DNA of 64,000 nt from Sipunculus nudus (lineage: Eukaryota; Annelida; Sipuncula; Golfingiida; Sipunculidae), in the NCBI GenBank assembly GCA_026874595.1, contig CM049309.1, positions 68,122,926-68,186,925 on the forward strand, given 5' to 3'. A model generated the notes under the pieces. The model was not told the DNA's origin and did no database searches. It saw only the letters and a program-made list of their open reading frames with translations. Made by a program: the position numbers and the translations under genes. Positions 1 through 11,574 of the stretch are shown piece by piece (position 1 is the first letter of the stretch; the number at the start of each line of letters is the position of its first letter).

Positions 1-229
1 CAGTAATTGCAATTTATTTTTAATAAATAGTTAAACTCTCATATCTGTTGTGCTAGTGCTACTCTTGGGTATGGGTTAGCTATAATTATCAAATAATTGT
101 AAAAAAGCATGATGATTAACATGACTTTAGTGGAAATTTTTTCCCAATAATTCTGCAATGAAGATTTTAGGTTTAAGGCCAAGTTATATCCTGTGTGACA
201 GTAGCACTCCCTTTTCAAATATAAATAAT

Positions 230-2186
230 AACAAGGGACCCATGGGTCACAGCGCTCAGCTGTTACATATGATAAAAAATGATTTGGGAATGAGGCACAT
301 GCTGGTTTTGTGTGGTAATAAATATAATCTTTATTATGAGTTGTTGGTGTTTAGCTTATGTATGATTTAGATAGTATCTTTGGAGACAGGGAAGAGGATT
401 GATTTAATTTATTTTATTAACAAATGGAGTGCTATCGTCACAAAGATTTTGACTTGGCCATATAACTTATAAGCAGCACATATAATAAAATAGTTTAACT
501 ATTTATTTAAACTTAATTATATTGGCACAATATTTGTTATTTTTATTTTTTTTTTTAAATAATAAAACATGGGACCCATGGGTCACTGTGCTCAGCTGAA
601 GTTGACCTTGAAGGTCAAATCTAAAATAATATCAAATGGAGATAGTGTAAGAGGAAGAGGTAATAAAGTCCATGGTTGGTTTATATGATAGGTTTGTATT
701 GATGAGCAAGAAATTGTTGCAAATAATATTTTTGACCTGACCATGTGTTTCCTAATGTTGAAACTGAAGCATGTGAGCAGTCTGTGAACGAATGATCTGT
801 ACTATTACCATGATCATTAATTGGCTTTTTGATTAACTGTTGACATTTCAGTAGTTTACATATTTGTTCAATTGAATCTATTTTTTTGTATAATATATAT
901 TATTAAATATATATGTATTTTTTAAATGAAATGTATACAGTTAAAATATAACTACTTAACAACATAAATCAGGGCAAACAAAGCCTGATCTCAAATTCTG
1001 CTGAGGCAGGAAAATAATGAACAAATGTTTGTTTTAAATCCTCATTTTTTTATCCCATCAATTTTTTTTTAATTTAAGTTTTTATTTCTATACATTTCCG
1101 ATATAACATATATATCTGAATATAAAAGTTGATTCATAATTCTCAATTGCATCATCATAAATCTCAATCTTGTCAGATAACACCACATCATGCATACAAA
1201 TGTTTTTTATTTTTTACCACAAAAATATATCTTTAAAAATCTGAAAACAATAAATATCTAAAAATAATACTTGATTTAGATTTCACAATTTTTAATTGTC
1301 TTTATTAATCCATAATATGCTTCATATTTTATAAATTTAAGAATACTGATGGGTTCAGTTATATTTGTTAAAATCATTTAAAAGAAAATTGATTTCTATA
1401 AAAATGCTACATTACACATTTGACATTGCATCTTCTGGATTACACCTTGAATTATTTTTTCAATGAAAGTTTTTGCATATCAGAGTGGAAACAGCATTAC
1501 AATTAAGGAGATAAAGTGAAAACAATTACTGCATATCACTTGGTGGGTTTGGTTGGGGGGGGGGATGATTTGGGCGGTGATATGAGAATAACTGTACACC
1601 TGTCACAGCAGGGGATCTCCCCCAGTGACTGTAACAAATCAGAAACCCTGGGATAGCTGACTTCAAATGAAAATGGTAAATATGAGGAAAAACAGATGAG
1701 TGGTTTTGATATTAGGCAGGCCTGAAGTGTGAAAATAGGTTTTTAATATAAATTTAGGTTTTTCCTTAATTTCTCAAAGGAACAAAGTCGCAAAGACTCA
1801 GTTTTCAGCTTGATAGGAGATCTTGGGGGACATCTAACATTATGCTGAATTTTGGATTCTGAGGTCTTACTGTTTTAAAACTTGCCACTTCTGTGGACGG
1901 ACGGACAGACGGTCGGATGGACGGATAAACAGACGAGACGGACGGACGACAATGGACCATGACTATAGCTCAGATGACTTAGTCAGCTGAACTAAAAATG
2001 ACATCAGTCCTCTTCCCTCTCCATGGATTTTATCAAAATTTTTATATAACTTGAGTTTAACGCCATCATCCTCATAAGTCAGCTTATATTACCACACAAT
2101 ACCAATATTTGTCTACCCCTTCTTCTAAATCAAATTTTATGATCATAAAAAAACTGCTGAGCGCCATGACCCATGGGTCCCTTGTT
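230..2186. mobile_element. Inverted-repeat element ended by GACCCATGGGTC palindromes
   Basis: The left end starts AACAAGGGACCCATGGGTCA, followed shortly by GCGCTCAGC. The reverse complement of 2154-2186 gives the same sequence with a few differences. Similarity continues inward: a GTGTGGTAATA block and a TTATGAG block near 310-345 recur inverted near 2060-2100. No coding sequence is seen inside. The interior holds A+T-rich DNA and a dispersed module at 1690-2005. The same end sequence occurs elsewhere in the window (566, 3019, 40,488-40,505 and, degraded, 47,160), so it is a family terminus. The transposon class is not recognised. Confidence 0.6.
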
Positions 2187-3019
2187 CACTCTTATGTTTG
2201 ATAAACACTTGTATCTATCCTCAGCTTTAACCCTTTATCCTGGTTTAATACCTGGATCTACTCCTATCTTTTACCTATTTTTACTGTTTAACATGTATCA
2301 TTAGATACCTCCACTTTTAGGTCTTATGCCTGTTAACACATATCTACTCATTAAATATTACTATTTAATATGTATCTACACCTAACTTTCATCTAGTGTG
2401 CCTGTTTAGACATATCTAACACACTTAGACAGCTTTAACCCTTTATCCCAGTTTACCGGTAATACATGTATAGATCTACCCTAGCTTTAACCCATTAAAT
2501 ATTACTTTTTAATGATAAAATAAATGAACGCGATAAATTCGGGAAAGAGTTAAATCATTAACCAGAGTGCAAAGGAAATTGTAAATATTAATCAAGATTG
2601 AGAACAATTTTATACTTACTAAATGACTTTCACAATGTTAAAGTACAGAAAAATTCATCATTTGAGAAATGTTAATAATTATTTAGAAGACCATAACTGA
2701 TTGGATTTTCATTAATGTGTTATCAAAATTTCCCAGCTATTCTAAATACTACCACTGTATTTACACATCTTCAAGACGATAAATTTTTTCCTTAAAATAT
2801 TTGGCCAAGAAGGTAGATCTCATATTCACAAACTGCTTCTGTGCTTCAGTTTCAACATTAGGAAACATGGTCAGATCACAAATATTATTTGCAACAAATT
2901 TTCGATCATACCGACCATCCATGGCATATATTTCCTCTTCCTCTCAGACTTGATCTCCATTTGATATTATTTTAGGTTAATTAACTTCAAGGTCAATGGC
3001 ACAGTGACCCATTGGTCCC
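566..3019. repeat. Second, overlapping inverted pair of the same family
   Basis: The stretch 566-800 matches the reverse complement of about 2,800-3,019. Shared blocks include the GGGACCCATGGGTCACTGTG end, a TGACCTTGAAG block, AATAATATCAAATGGAGAT, AGAGGAAGAGG, TTGTTGCAAATAATATT, and a stretch around CCTAATGTTGAAACTGAAGC. The pair interleaves with the 230/2186 pair instead of nesting in it. This suggests two related copies, one inserted into or recombined with the other. No protein is encoded. Confidence 0.6.
1690..2005 (+). repeat. Dispersed module with GGAC microsatellite
   Basis: The sequence runs from GTGGTTTTGATATTAGGCA through AAGGAACAAAGTCGCA to GACTATAGCTCAGATGACTT. It recurs at 40,520-40,780 with the same block order. 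A degenerate GGAC repeat sits at about 1,894-1,950. It directly precedes the AGTCAGCTGA motif that belongs to the GACCCATGGGTC family ends. Confidence 0.6.
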
Positions 3020-3692
3020 TTACTCTGCTTTATCAATACATTCAGTACATTTACCTTATCTACTTCTTCTTAAAGACAAATAAAATCAATCCTTTCATTT
3101 ATGTTCAGAAAGCACATTTGCCACATGTGACCCATTGAAGATCAGGCTGGCTGAGTTTAAAGGCAATAAACATGTTCTCATTCCTATGTTCCTTCTTCAG
3201 AGATGCACACTGATGTGGCTTTGTAAATGTGGGCCTGTCACACCAAAACGAGGCATTCTTATATTCCTCTTCACCTTCTGCCAACACCCTTCCATTGTAT
3301 TAGTGACTTCGTTACAACCTGTTTGTGGATCTTAAATGTTCTGAGTGATTCATGGTCATGTGGCCGTAACCATGATCACTCGTATATTTTTAAGATGACC
3401 AGCATGCAGTCAGAATATATACTTGAGTCAGGAGGGATGTGGTTTTTGAATAATGGCAAAAGTGTATCTGTGCTGTGGTCCTATACCTTTAACAGTAATA
3501 TTTTCTTCAGGTTCTCACACTCTTAGCCAATTTGATAACCACTCGCCAATTTACAGAGAAGACTTTCTTTGCAGGCTTCTCACAAATTACATCAGTCCAC
3601 AAGCATGTCCCAACAACAACCTGTTTCCTCTTGTATTTGTGTACAAGAAAGTCCTAATGTCCATGCATCGGTGCATCAGTTTTAGCTCATTT
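3020..3692. other. Unassigned intergenic stretch
   Basis: No gene, RNA or well-defined repeat is recognised. Short open frames up to about 100 codons show no motif and overlap one another on both strands. A degraded GTGACCCATTGAAG near 3,126 may be another relic of the GACCCATGGGTC end. Confidence 0.5.
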
Positions 3693-3905
3693 GACTGAAG
3701 TTCAACTGAGGTATAAGAATGGCACTTTGTCTGTCGGGGCATCTGGGTGTTCTTTAGCAGGGCACAAATTCTTAACCCCTGCACCTAGAAACTTCTTAGC
3801 GAATATCCAGAAAGGTCAATAAATTTCTTGGGAAACCTGAAATAAGGTCAGTGTGACCTATATTCCTGAGCTATGGGGCTTGTGAGTACCCTCCAGAATA
3901 AAGTG
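3693..3905 (+). repeat. Dispersed TAGCTCA...GACTGAAG module
   Basis: It begins at TTTAGCTCATTTGACTGAAG and runs through a GGGCACAAATT block and GAGCTATGGGGCTTGTGAG to CCAGAATAA. The same order of blocks is present at 35,793-36,030, 36,200-36,380 and 39,300-40,140, so this is one copy of a dispersed family. Confidence 0.6.
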
Positions 3906-4454
3906 GATCACTTTTTACATAATAACATCCTACCTCCTCATGTTTGCAAATGTCCACTAGTGTCCCGAGGTGCTGCCAAAATGAAATATCCTCATGAATG
4001 GTTTGGACTGTCTGAAATCTGTGATTTCCTTTGGGTATTATGGTACAAACAAAAAGTCCATCAAATCCTCTGTGGTAATGTTTTGTCAGGGGTGCACTCC
4101 AGAATCAGAAAGAATGATTAATTAACAATCATTAACAGTTGGCAATGGGCAGTTGGCATTTAACTGCTTGGGCATGTAATAGTTGGATCACATGAATAAT
4201 GTGCCCACCAGATCAGAAAATAGCTATGCTGTGGTTCTTTGCCAGTCAAGTTTTCAGTGGTGTTTCATCCAAACAGCAAGATTTTCCTGGAGACCTTATC
4301 ACATGTTAAAGTCTTATCAGAACTAGTAGTGCTTGACTGGCCTGCTCAAGGAAAATAAAACATAGAGGATTAAGTCTTACAACAGTCAACATGATTGTTT
4401 TTTTACATGTGCATCCAAATTTTTTAAAACATTTAAATGTATTGAAATTTGTAC
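3906..4454. other. Unassigned stretch upstream of the pseudogene's last exon
   Basis: No gene or repeat family is recognised here. If the minus-strand gene at 4,455-5,575 continues, its next exons would lie in this stretch, but none could be identified by splice sites plus reading frame. Confidence 0.4.
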
Positions 4455-5575
4455 CTGATCCATCACATCATCCAGTGCATCTTCTTCTGTAGACTGATGT
4501 TGGGATTCAGCGGGCACAAGCACATTGTGGGACAGCTCCCTCATCCTGAAATCATCAAAGTTGCATGTATACATCTGAATACTCTATAGTGCAGATTTTA
4601 AGTGCCATGGCATTATAAACACCCAAGCAGTTTGTTAAAGTTTCAAAAGCTCAGTCAATACTTACTCAGGCTTGCACTGAGTGAGTCTAACACTTAAGTG
4701 TTCAGCATGATTAACAGACATGTCTGTGGCATCATCTCATTGATGCAGTTTGCCAAGTTCTTGTACTGAAAAGTCTGAAAGAAAAAACACGTACAGCAGT
4801 TATAAGCAGGATGTTTTCAAAATGTGTAAAAATAAACAATCAATTGGATCAACATAAGAAATTTAAGTAGATAGAAAACCGGGTACCTTAATTGATAGGT
4901 CTTTTAGCTGTTTTGAATCAAATGGGTCGTTCAGGACAAAAAAGGCAGCACAGTGTAACACTTCCTTGGACTTTGCTTCCATCACCTGCAGTAGTTTTGA
5001 TGGTAAGGTTAAAGTACAAGTGCACAAAAATTTATAATGTTGTATGTATAATAGATCACAATTTATTTCTATTACTGGCTGCCATCAACATGAATTACTA
5101 AATCTTCATTGCAGAAGAATTTGATGCCATGGTGAGAAGAGAGCTCTGATAAATATACATCAAAGCAAATATCAGACCAAACATGTTATTCTTTTTGAAA
5201 TGTGTTCATTTACCTTCTTATAAATGCCAGTCCTGTGGATTCCAAGGAAGCTTGCAGCTGCTTTGGCTAGAAGGGATTTTCCTGCATTTGAACTGCCCAC
5301 TGCAACTGTCAATGGCACTGATATCGTGTCAGCAAAGTTTCATAATGAAATGCCTTGAGCACACTCCCTGCAAAGAAAATTGTTTAGAGTTACATAGTAT
5401 ACATCCTACAAGAACAACATATTCATTATATCTTGCTTTTGTTAAGTAAAGACATGAACATCTATGTTTGTAAACATGTACATAGTATATTGAATACTGC
5501 TGAATTAACAAATTTTTAATAACACCTACCACAGATGAAGATTCCAGCCAACAAGGTCTCCCTGGTGACTGTTTC
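4455..5575 (-). pseudogene. Intron-bearing P-loop NTPase gene fragment, decayed
   Basis: Exon-like blocks with canonical splice sites are seen on the minus strand. The blocks are one ending at 5,530, then 5,214-5,367 (154 nt), 4,887-4,985 (99 nt), 4,676-4,774 (99 nt) and 4,455-4,545 (91 nt). The 154-nt block encodes VAVGSSNAGKSLLAKAAASF, a clear Walker A (GSSNAGKS). It joins in phase 0 to the 99-nt block encoding AAFFVLNDPFDSKQL, a plausible Walker B-type strand with N for the usual first D. The upstream block joins in frame to give GWNLHLWECAQG. The 99-nt and 91-nt 3' blocks also join in frame (QCKPE/MRELSH). Breaks: a TGA lies just upstream of Walker A, a second TGA lies in the 4,676-4,774 block, and the frame is not preserved between 4,887 and 4,774. 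The family was not identified; it could be a host gene duplicate or part of a large transposon. No start or end was found. Confidence 0.5.
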
Positions 5576-5771
5576 CTCAACTATCATCAGCAACTCACAA
5601 GAAAATAGGTGTACCTTACAGCTCAAACACACACACACTGGGACCATTGGTAATGTGCACTGACTTGATTTTGTTAGCCATTGGTTATGTTTGCACCCAA
5701 TTGCGATAGCACATTTTCATGTTTAAACTCTCAAACACGTTATCCACATTATATGTTGTTTGTGATGTTTA

Positions 5772-5935
5772 TGTTGAGGGAAGGATGAGAATCTAGGAAG
5801 ATCCAGAATCTTCCTTGGAAAATGAGAATCAAGAGATGATTCGAAATGATTCCTGTTCTTCCCAGGTAATTTGAGAATTCCCATTCTTCCCGGGAATATT
5901 CTTGATCTTCCCAGATTCTCATTCTTCCCTAAACA
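5772..5935. mobile_element. 164-bp foldback MITE with TTTA target duplication
   Basis: The ends are TGTTGAGGGAAG and, inverted, TGTTTAGGGAAG (one mismatch in 12). The whole element is a long imperfect hairpin: 5,777-5,833 pairs with 5,875-5,930, both built from AAGAATGAGAATC-like and GGAAGATC blocks. TTTA flanks both sides (5,768-5,771 and 5,936-5,939). The flanking DNA, GTGATG-TTTA-CATCC, exists uninterrupted at 6,000-6,013 as an empty-site paralogue. The superfamily is undetermined. There is no coding capacity, as expected for a MITE. Confidence 0.7.
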
Positions 5936-5997
5936 TTTACATCCATTTGTGTTGGCATCTTAGGAGATAAGGTCCGGACATGGTCAGCTAATAAGTT

Positions 5998-6515
5998 TGT
6001 GATGTTTACATCCGTTTGTGAAAGCGTCTCAGAACAGGGGGGTCAGACAGGAGGAGCAAACCAGTCTGATGATTACATACATTTGTGATGGCATCCGAGG
6101 ACTGAGGGGTCAGACAGGGGGAGCAAACCACTCAGTGATGATTAAATCCATTTTTGATGGCATCTCAGGACGGAGGGGTCGGACAGGAGGAGCAAACCTG
6201 TCTGATGATTACATACATTTGTAATGGCATCCGCGGACCGAGGGGTCAGACAAGAGGAGCAAACCACTCCGTGATGATTAAATCCATTTGTGATGGCATC
6301 TCAGGACGGAGGGATCGGACAGGAGGAGCAAACCAGTCTGATGATTACATACATTTGTGATGGCATCCGAGGACCAAGGGGTCAGACAGGGGGAGCAAAC
6401 CACTCAGTGATGATTAAATCCATATGTGATGGCATCTCAGGACAGGAGGAGCAAACCATTGTGTTGACTAAATCCATTTTTGATGGCATCTCAGGACCAA
6501 GGGGTAGAAGGGTTT
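5998..6515 (+). repeat. 136-bp minisatellite made of two 68-bp halves
   Basis: Alternating halves contain GATTACATACATTTGTGATGGCATC-type and GATTAAATCCATTTGTGATGGCATC-type starts, followed by a GAGGGGTC.GACAGG.GGAGCAAACCA core. There are about seven halves. The 136-bp period produces overlapping open frames spaced exactly 136 bp apart; these reflect the repeat and are not genes. The last units are shortened (a GGAC-to-GGAGGAGC deletion near 6,440). Confidence 0.85.
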
Positions 6516-7868
6516 TTCCCACAGATAATTAAACAACACAGAATTTTAAGTTAAATTTTACCACATGGACGAAAGATCTGTCCTTAACCTTATACTTCCA
6601 GTCTGATAGTTAAACATGATAAACAGGGAGCTAGATGTGTCGCTGCAGGCTACTAAACTTTGCCTTATGCCAGTTATCCTTTAGCCCCTTAACACGTTTA
6701 AATGACTGAACCTTGTGCTGACCAGACGTGGGCCAGTGTCTGCATTTTTCAAGTGCAGAAGAGTGAGCAAGTCTGAACAGTCATGGCTCTATGGCAGCCT
6801 ACTTTACAATATGGGTGGCATTAATGGGACAGTCTAAATACTGATAGCTGAGGGGTAGTAGGCCTGATGTCTTACAGTATGTAATACACAGCCTGTTTAA
6901 CAAAATATATAAAGTAAAGGTGACATATTTCCTGCCATCAATAATCTGCATGTGATGTTTCCCTCTGTATCGTAAGGTTTTATTTTTTCTAACCAGTGCC
7001 TTGAATTGTGCCACAATGCTTTTGTCATAGTATATTCCTGGGTTTTGGCTTATTAACATACTGGGCCTCACTCCTTAGGTACAGAGTTTGTACCTTAGGA
7101 GTGGGCTGGCTAGCAAGCTGAACCCACAAAACAGTACTGTAGTATATCATGAAATCAAGCTAACTATACACATAGTATAATATTATTAATGCCCCAGTAG
7201 GGTAGAGCACTTTCACTGTGATGTATTGAACCTTAATGTATTATATTGATTATATATATTTAAATATATATTTATCCAGCCACACACATGCACTGCTATG
7301 CAAACAAAGAGACCAATGTTGTCTATAATGTTATTTATTAAAATGACCTAAGAAATATAAAAAAAATTCTTGGCAGTGCCATAACACAAGTCTACAATCC
7401 AGGCTGAAAATAAGTCTTTATACACAGAGTCCTTGGTTTGATGGCCTGGATGCTGATGCATAACATACAACAAGTGAAACAGATTTAAGAGGAGCACTGC
7501 CAATTTAACTACATCACAACATATATACATGTATACAAAGTGGACAAAGCAATTGTGATAAAAATGACGGGGGTGGGGGGTGGGGGGGTGGGGGGGAATT
7601 CTAAAATGGCCACCGCTGGGTCTTTAGATCCAGCTCCCCCCACATAATGGAACAGTAAAGGAAAAGGAGGAATTAGAGATAACAGAAGTAAATATAATGC
7701 AAATCTGAAGCATAAAAACAATGTCGCCTACATAAAGGTCCCCAGGGGCAGTGGTGTATATGTATGGCTAACAGTGTATGCCAATTGGCTCCAGTCAAAT
7801 ACAGGATGCCAAGAATAAATATCAAAGTATTATGCTGAGCAAATGAAATAATAATACTACACGTAATT
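6516..7868. other. Unassigned stretch
   Basis: No gene or named repeat is recognised. It contains an A+T-rich palindromic ATATATATTTAAATATATAT near 7,253-7,272 and the G-rich tract described separately. Open frames of up to 90 codons show no recognisable motif. Confidence 0.5.
7569..7596 (+). other. G-run cluster, possible G-quadruplex
   Basis: Runs of 5, 6, 7 and 7 G are separated by single T residues. This fits the G3+N1-7 pattern for an intramolecular quadruplex. It is seen directly in sequence; folding is an inference. Confidence 0.7.
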
Positions 7869-9612
7869 GTATCCGCCAAAACAGAGTTTTGTGGATACTA
7901 TGGTTTCAGCTGGACACCGCCACGTAGGTTTCTGGAGAACTCCTCCGTAACGGCTGGGCGGAATTTTACAAAACCTGGGATTATGATCAGGTCACATGTA
8001 AACTGCTGCGCTCTTATTTTGTTTTGACCTCTGATGTTTCCTCTGCGCTCTGTGTCCATTTGTGTGTCTGTGTTTACACATAAACCCCCATATCTCTGGA
8101 CTCGTTTGACCGATCGGGCTAAAAATTTTACACAAATGTAGCCCTTGGATAGCTTTATAACATACACTAAAAATGGTGGCGCCACCTGCAACAATTTTTT
8201 AACTGCGTCCATCTGTTCATCTGCCTTGGGATAAAATTCCTCATATCTCTGCATTGGTTGGACTTATCCACCTGGAAATTTTGCTTGTGTATACATCCTG
8301 GATAGCTTTCTTAATTTTTATAACAGGCGGCACCACCTACATTCACGTTTACACTACAGACATTCAAGCTCATATCTCGGGAACAGTCTGACCCATTGGG
8401 CCAAAATTTTGCATGTGTATAGATCTCTCATAGCTCTTCATCATACACAAAACTGGTGGCACCACCTGCAACCATTTTTGCACAACGTCCATCTATTCAT
8501 CTGCCTTGGGATAAAATCACTCATATCTCTGCATTGGTTGGACTTATCCACCTGAAATTTTGCTTGTGTATACATCCTTGATTGCTTTCTTGATTTTATG
8601 ACAGGTTCACGTTTACGCTACAGACATCCAAGCTCATATCTCGGGAACCGTCTGACCGATTGGGCCAAAATTTTGCATGCATATAGATCGTGCATAGCTC
8701 TTGATCATACACAAAACTGGTGGGGCCACCTGCAACCATTTTTGCACAGCATCCATCTGTTTTCTGCTGTGGGATAAAATCACTCGTATCTCAGCAGTGG
8801 TTTGATATATCTGCCTAAAATTTTGCAGGTTTATACATCAAGGATAGCTTTCTGGATTTTGTGGCAGGTGGCGCCACCTACATTTATGTTTAGGCTGCAG
8901 ACATACAGGCTTATATCTCAGGACTTTTTTGCTGTATCCTCCTGAAATTTTGCATGGGTATAGATCTCGCATAGCTCTTTATCATGCACAAGATTAGTGG
9001 CGCCACCTGCCACATTTTTACATCCTTGATTGCTTTCTTGATTTTATGACAGGCGGCACCACTTACATTCACGTTTACGCTACAGACATCCAAGCTCATA
9101 TCTCGGGAACCATCTGACCGATTGGGCCAAAATGTTGCATATGTATAGATTGTGCATAGCTCTTGATCATACACAAAACTGGTGGCGCCACATGCAACCA
9201 TTTTTGCACAGTGTCAGTCTTTTTGTCTGCAGTGGGCTAAAACCATTCATATCTCAGTAGTTGTTTAACTGATCTGCCTAGAATTTTGCATGTTTACACA
9301 TCTTGGATATTTTTTCTCGATTTTGTGGCAGGTGGCGCCACCTACATTTATTTTGACGCTGCAGACGTTCAGGCTTATATCTCAGGACTGGTTTGACATG
9401 TCCGCCTGAAATTTTGCATGTGTATAGATCTCACATAGCTCTTAATCATACACAAGATTGGTGGCGCCACCTGCCACCATTTTTGCACAGCGTCCTTCTG
9501 TTTGTCTGCTGTCGGATAAAATCACTCATATACAAGTAGTGGTTTGACATATCTGCCTAAAATTTTGCATATGTATACAGCTTGGACAGCTTCCTGGATT
9601 TTGTGATAGGTG
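7869..9612 (-). mobile_element. Hairpin-ended tandem-repeat element (HINE/Pearl-like), copy 1
   Basis: One end carries a hairpin, GTATCCGCCAAAAC (7,869-7,882) with GTTTTGTGGATAC (7,886-7,898). The body is an alternating tandem repeat with a dimer period near 277 bp. One half ends in GGTGGCGCCACCTGCAACC, the other in CAGGTGGCGCCACCTACATT, at spacings near 130 and 146 bp. The same hairpin and body occur inverted at 62,088-62,766, and body-only copies lie at 37,746-39,150 and 46,160-46,880. Non-autonomous Helentron-associated elements (HINEs, including bivalve Pearl elements) have a tandem core and a hairpin near the 3' end, which would place the 3' end here at about 7,866. Class assignment is inference. 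No protein is encoded. Confidence 0.6.
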
Positions 9613-9639
9613 GCACAGGTATGGTGCTAACTTCCATGC

Positions 9640-11478
9640 TTTCAAGACCTGCAGACGAGACAACGCGTCAGCAATACCATTGTCGAAACCTGGAACATGT
9701 TATGCTTTGAACAATATGTTGTTGAAGTTTAGGGAAGCTAAGACCATACGTCTGACTAAACACAGTACAAAGTACATTTTGAAGATTGTTTGTTAATGAC
9801 GTCCACAACAGCCAGGTTATCACAATGAAATATAATCTTATGGTTCTGCCACAGGTTGCCCCAAATCTCAAGGGATATGACAGTAGGGAATAATTCCAGG
9901 ATGGCTATGTTGAGACTTTTCCAGCTGAGGCCAGGTGCCTTGAAACCAATGAGACCTGAACACACCTGCAAAACCTATAGAGCCAGCAGCTTCTGTGAAA
10001 AGCTGAAGAGCATCAGATGCAGTCCATTCTTTGAAAAGAATCACAGATTTTCCAAAGTAGGAGCTCACAAAGGTTAGCCAGGCCTTAAGATCGGCTTGGG
10101 CTTCTTTATTAAATCGCACATGGAAGTGTGGCTTTGGGTCCCCCAGGGAATATAATATAGCGTAAAGGCGACGCATGAAAGCTTGACCAGGGTGTATAGC
10201 AAGACGCAACATTGAATAAGCCCAGGAGCGACTGAAGTTCTTTCACTGTTATACGTTTCTTAGACGAAGCAGAATCAAGATCTTCTTGTAGCTTAAGGAG
10301 TATATCATCGGGGAGACGGAGCTCCCACGCCACAGATTCTGTGTCTATTCCAAAAAGGGGCACACAAGAATTGGGGTGGACTGTTTTAGTATTCATGACT
10401 GTTAAATTGACATGACTGGATAAAGACAAAAAGAGCTTTGTGACATTCTGAAGAGTCAGGGGGGGGGGGGCAAAAAACATAAAATCATCAAGAATGTGGG
10501 AAATGAATCTGACTTAATATTTGTATTTGAGAATCCATTCAATCCCTGAACTGAATCTTTTGAAGATTTGGCAAGACGAGGCACGTACATCCCATGGGCA
10601 AACATTTATCATAGAAAAACATTCCATTATATTTGAAGCCTAACATGTGATGGCAATCAGGGTGAATAGGTATTAACCTAAAAGCTTCGGCCTAATCAGC
10701 CTTAGCAATGAGAGCACCCCGTCCGAGTTGATGTATTGTTGCAATGGCATCATCTAAAGATTGATATTGCACCGTGGCATCATGTTTGGCAATACCATCA
10801 CTGAGGGAGGCCCCCTTAGGATAAGACAGAATGTGAATTAATCTGAAACCCCCGGTCTTTTTTGGAATTATGCCCAAAGGAGAAATTTTGAAATTCTGGA
10901 AAGGGGGAGAAGTAAAGGGAATGGTGATCTGATTAGCTTTTAACTCTGAGGAAATCATCTGTGAAGCAACCTCTACGTTGAGTAGCAAGGAGGCATGGTT
11001 GTTAAATTCAACAGCAGAATTTATCATGTCAGAATAAATTTTAAAACCATCTCTGAAGCAAGAAACACTCGGAAACAATAGGAAACAGTCTCAATTTTAT
11101 CTTCACCTTGCAATAGGAAAGCCAGGGGTTTATCTAGAATTGGTGTTTGCAGCTCTGTTTGTGTTAGATCTGGCAAGGGAGGGGCACTCTGCTGTCTCCT
11201 GGAGGTATGTCTGGAGGCGGGAGCGGCAGGGGAGCAAGAGGAGAGGGAGTCACGCTCCTCAAGCCCTCAGTTCTTCCAACAACCGGGGCATGCATGGGAG
11301 AACTTGAAGGGGGGGGGGGGGGCCTTGTACATGATCCCTGTCTATGGTAGGAGTAGCAGTATCCAGATAAGATGTGTTTCTGGGTTGCTTGGGAATTATG
11401 CCGAGAAAGGGCTGGTTCCTTCTCGACTTTCTAGGAGTTAGCCCTATTTCTCGAGCTTCATACCGGAGGTCAAGCAAA
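9640..11478 (-). pseudogene. DIRS-type reverse transcriptase-RNase H, frameshifted
   Basis: The RT copies element RNA into DNA and the RNase H domain removes the RNA template. Fragments in different frames read, in order: ISPLGIIPKKTGGFRLIH with LSYPKG (RT fingers), ALIAKAD then AFRLIPIHPDCHHMLGF (palm), CLPMGC, and ILDDFMFF (10,480 area), where the catalytic DD is kept. After these come ELQSLLGLFNVA (thumb), LFTEAAGSIGFAGVF (RNase H with first acidic residues), ELFPTVISLEIWG, FHCDNLAVV and INKQSSK, and finally HVPGFDNGIADALSR near 9,655-9,700. Stops and frameshifts occur after AKAD (10,692), near 10,590, near 10,200 and near 9,870. RT signature order and spacing match tyrosine-recombinase retrotransposons, not LTR or LINE elements. 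It cannot make a full protein. Confidence 0.85.
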
Positions 11479-11574
11479 GGGTCCCCCAGGAAAAATCATG
11501 ATTTGCAATATGTTCCCTATAGCTGATATCATAGTGGAGCCATGCATCAGAGCTTTGGTAATCCAATTTCAATT

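Noticed and set aside
6018-6532. Protein-coding repeat gene in the 136-bp minisatellite
   Set aside because: Three overlapping frames spaced exactly one period apart show that openness is inherited from the repeat. There is no start context and no known domain.
8911-9201. Recurrent MVAxGATSFVYD-type peptides in several places (8,911; 38,091; 46,523)
   Set aside because: The recurrence follows the DNA tandem repeat, frames break between units, and the conserved feature is the palindrome, not codons.
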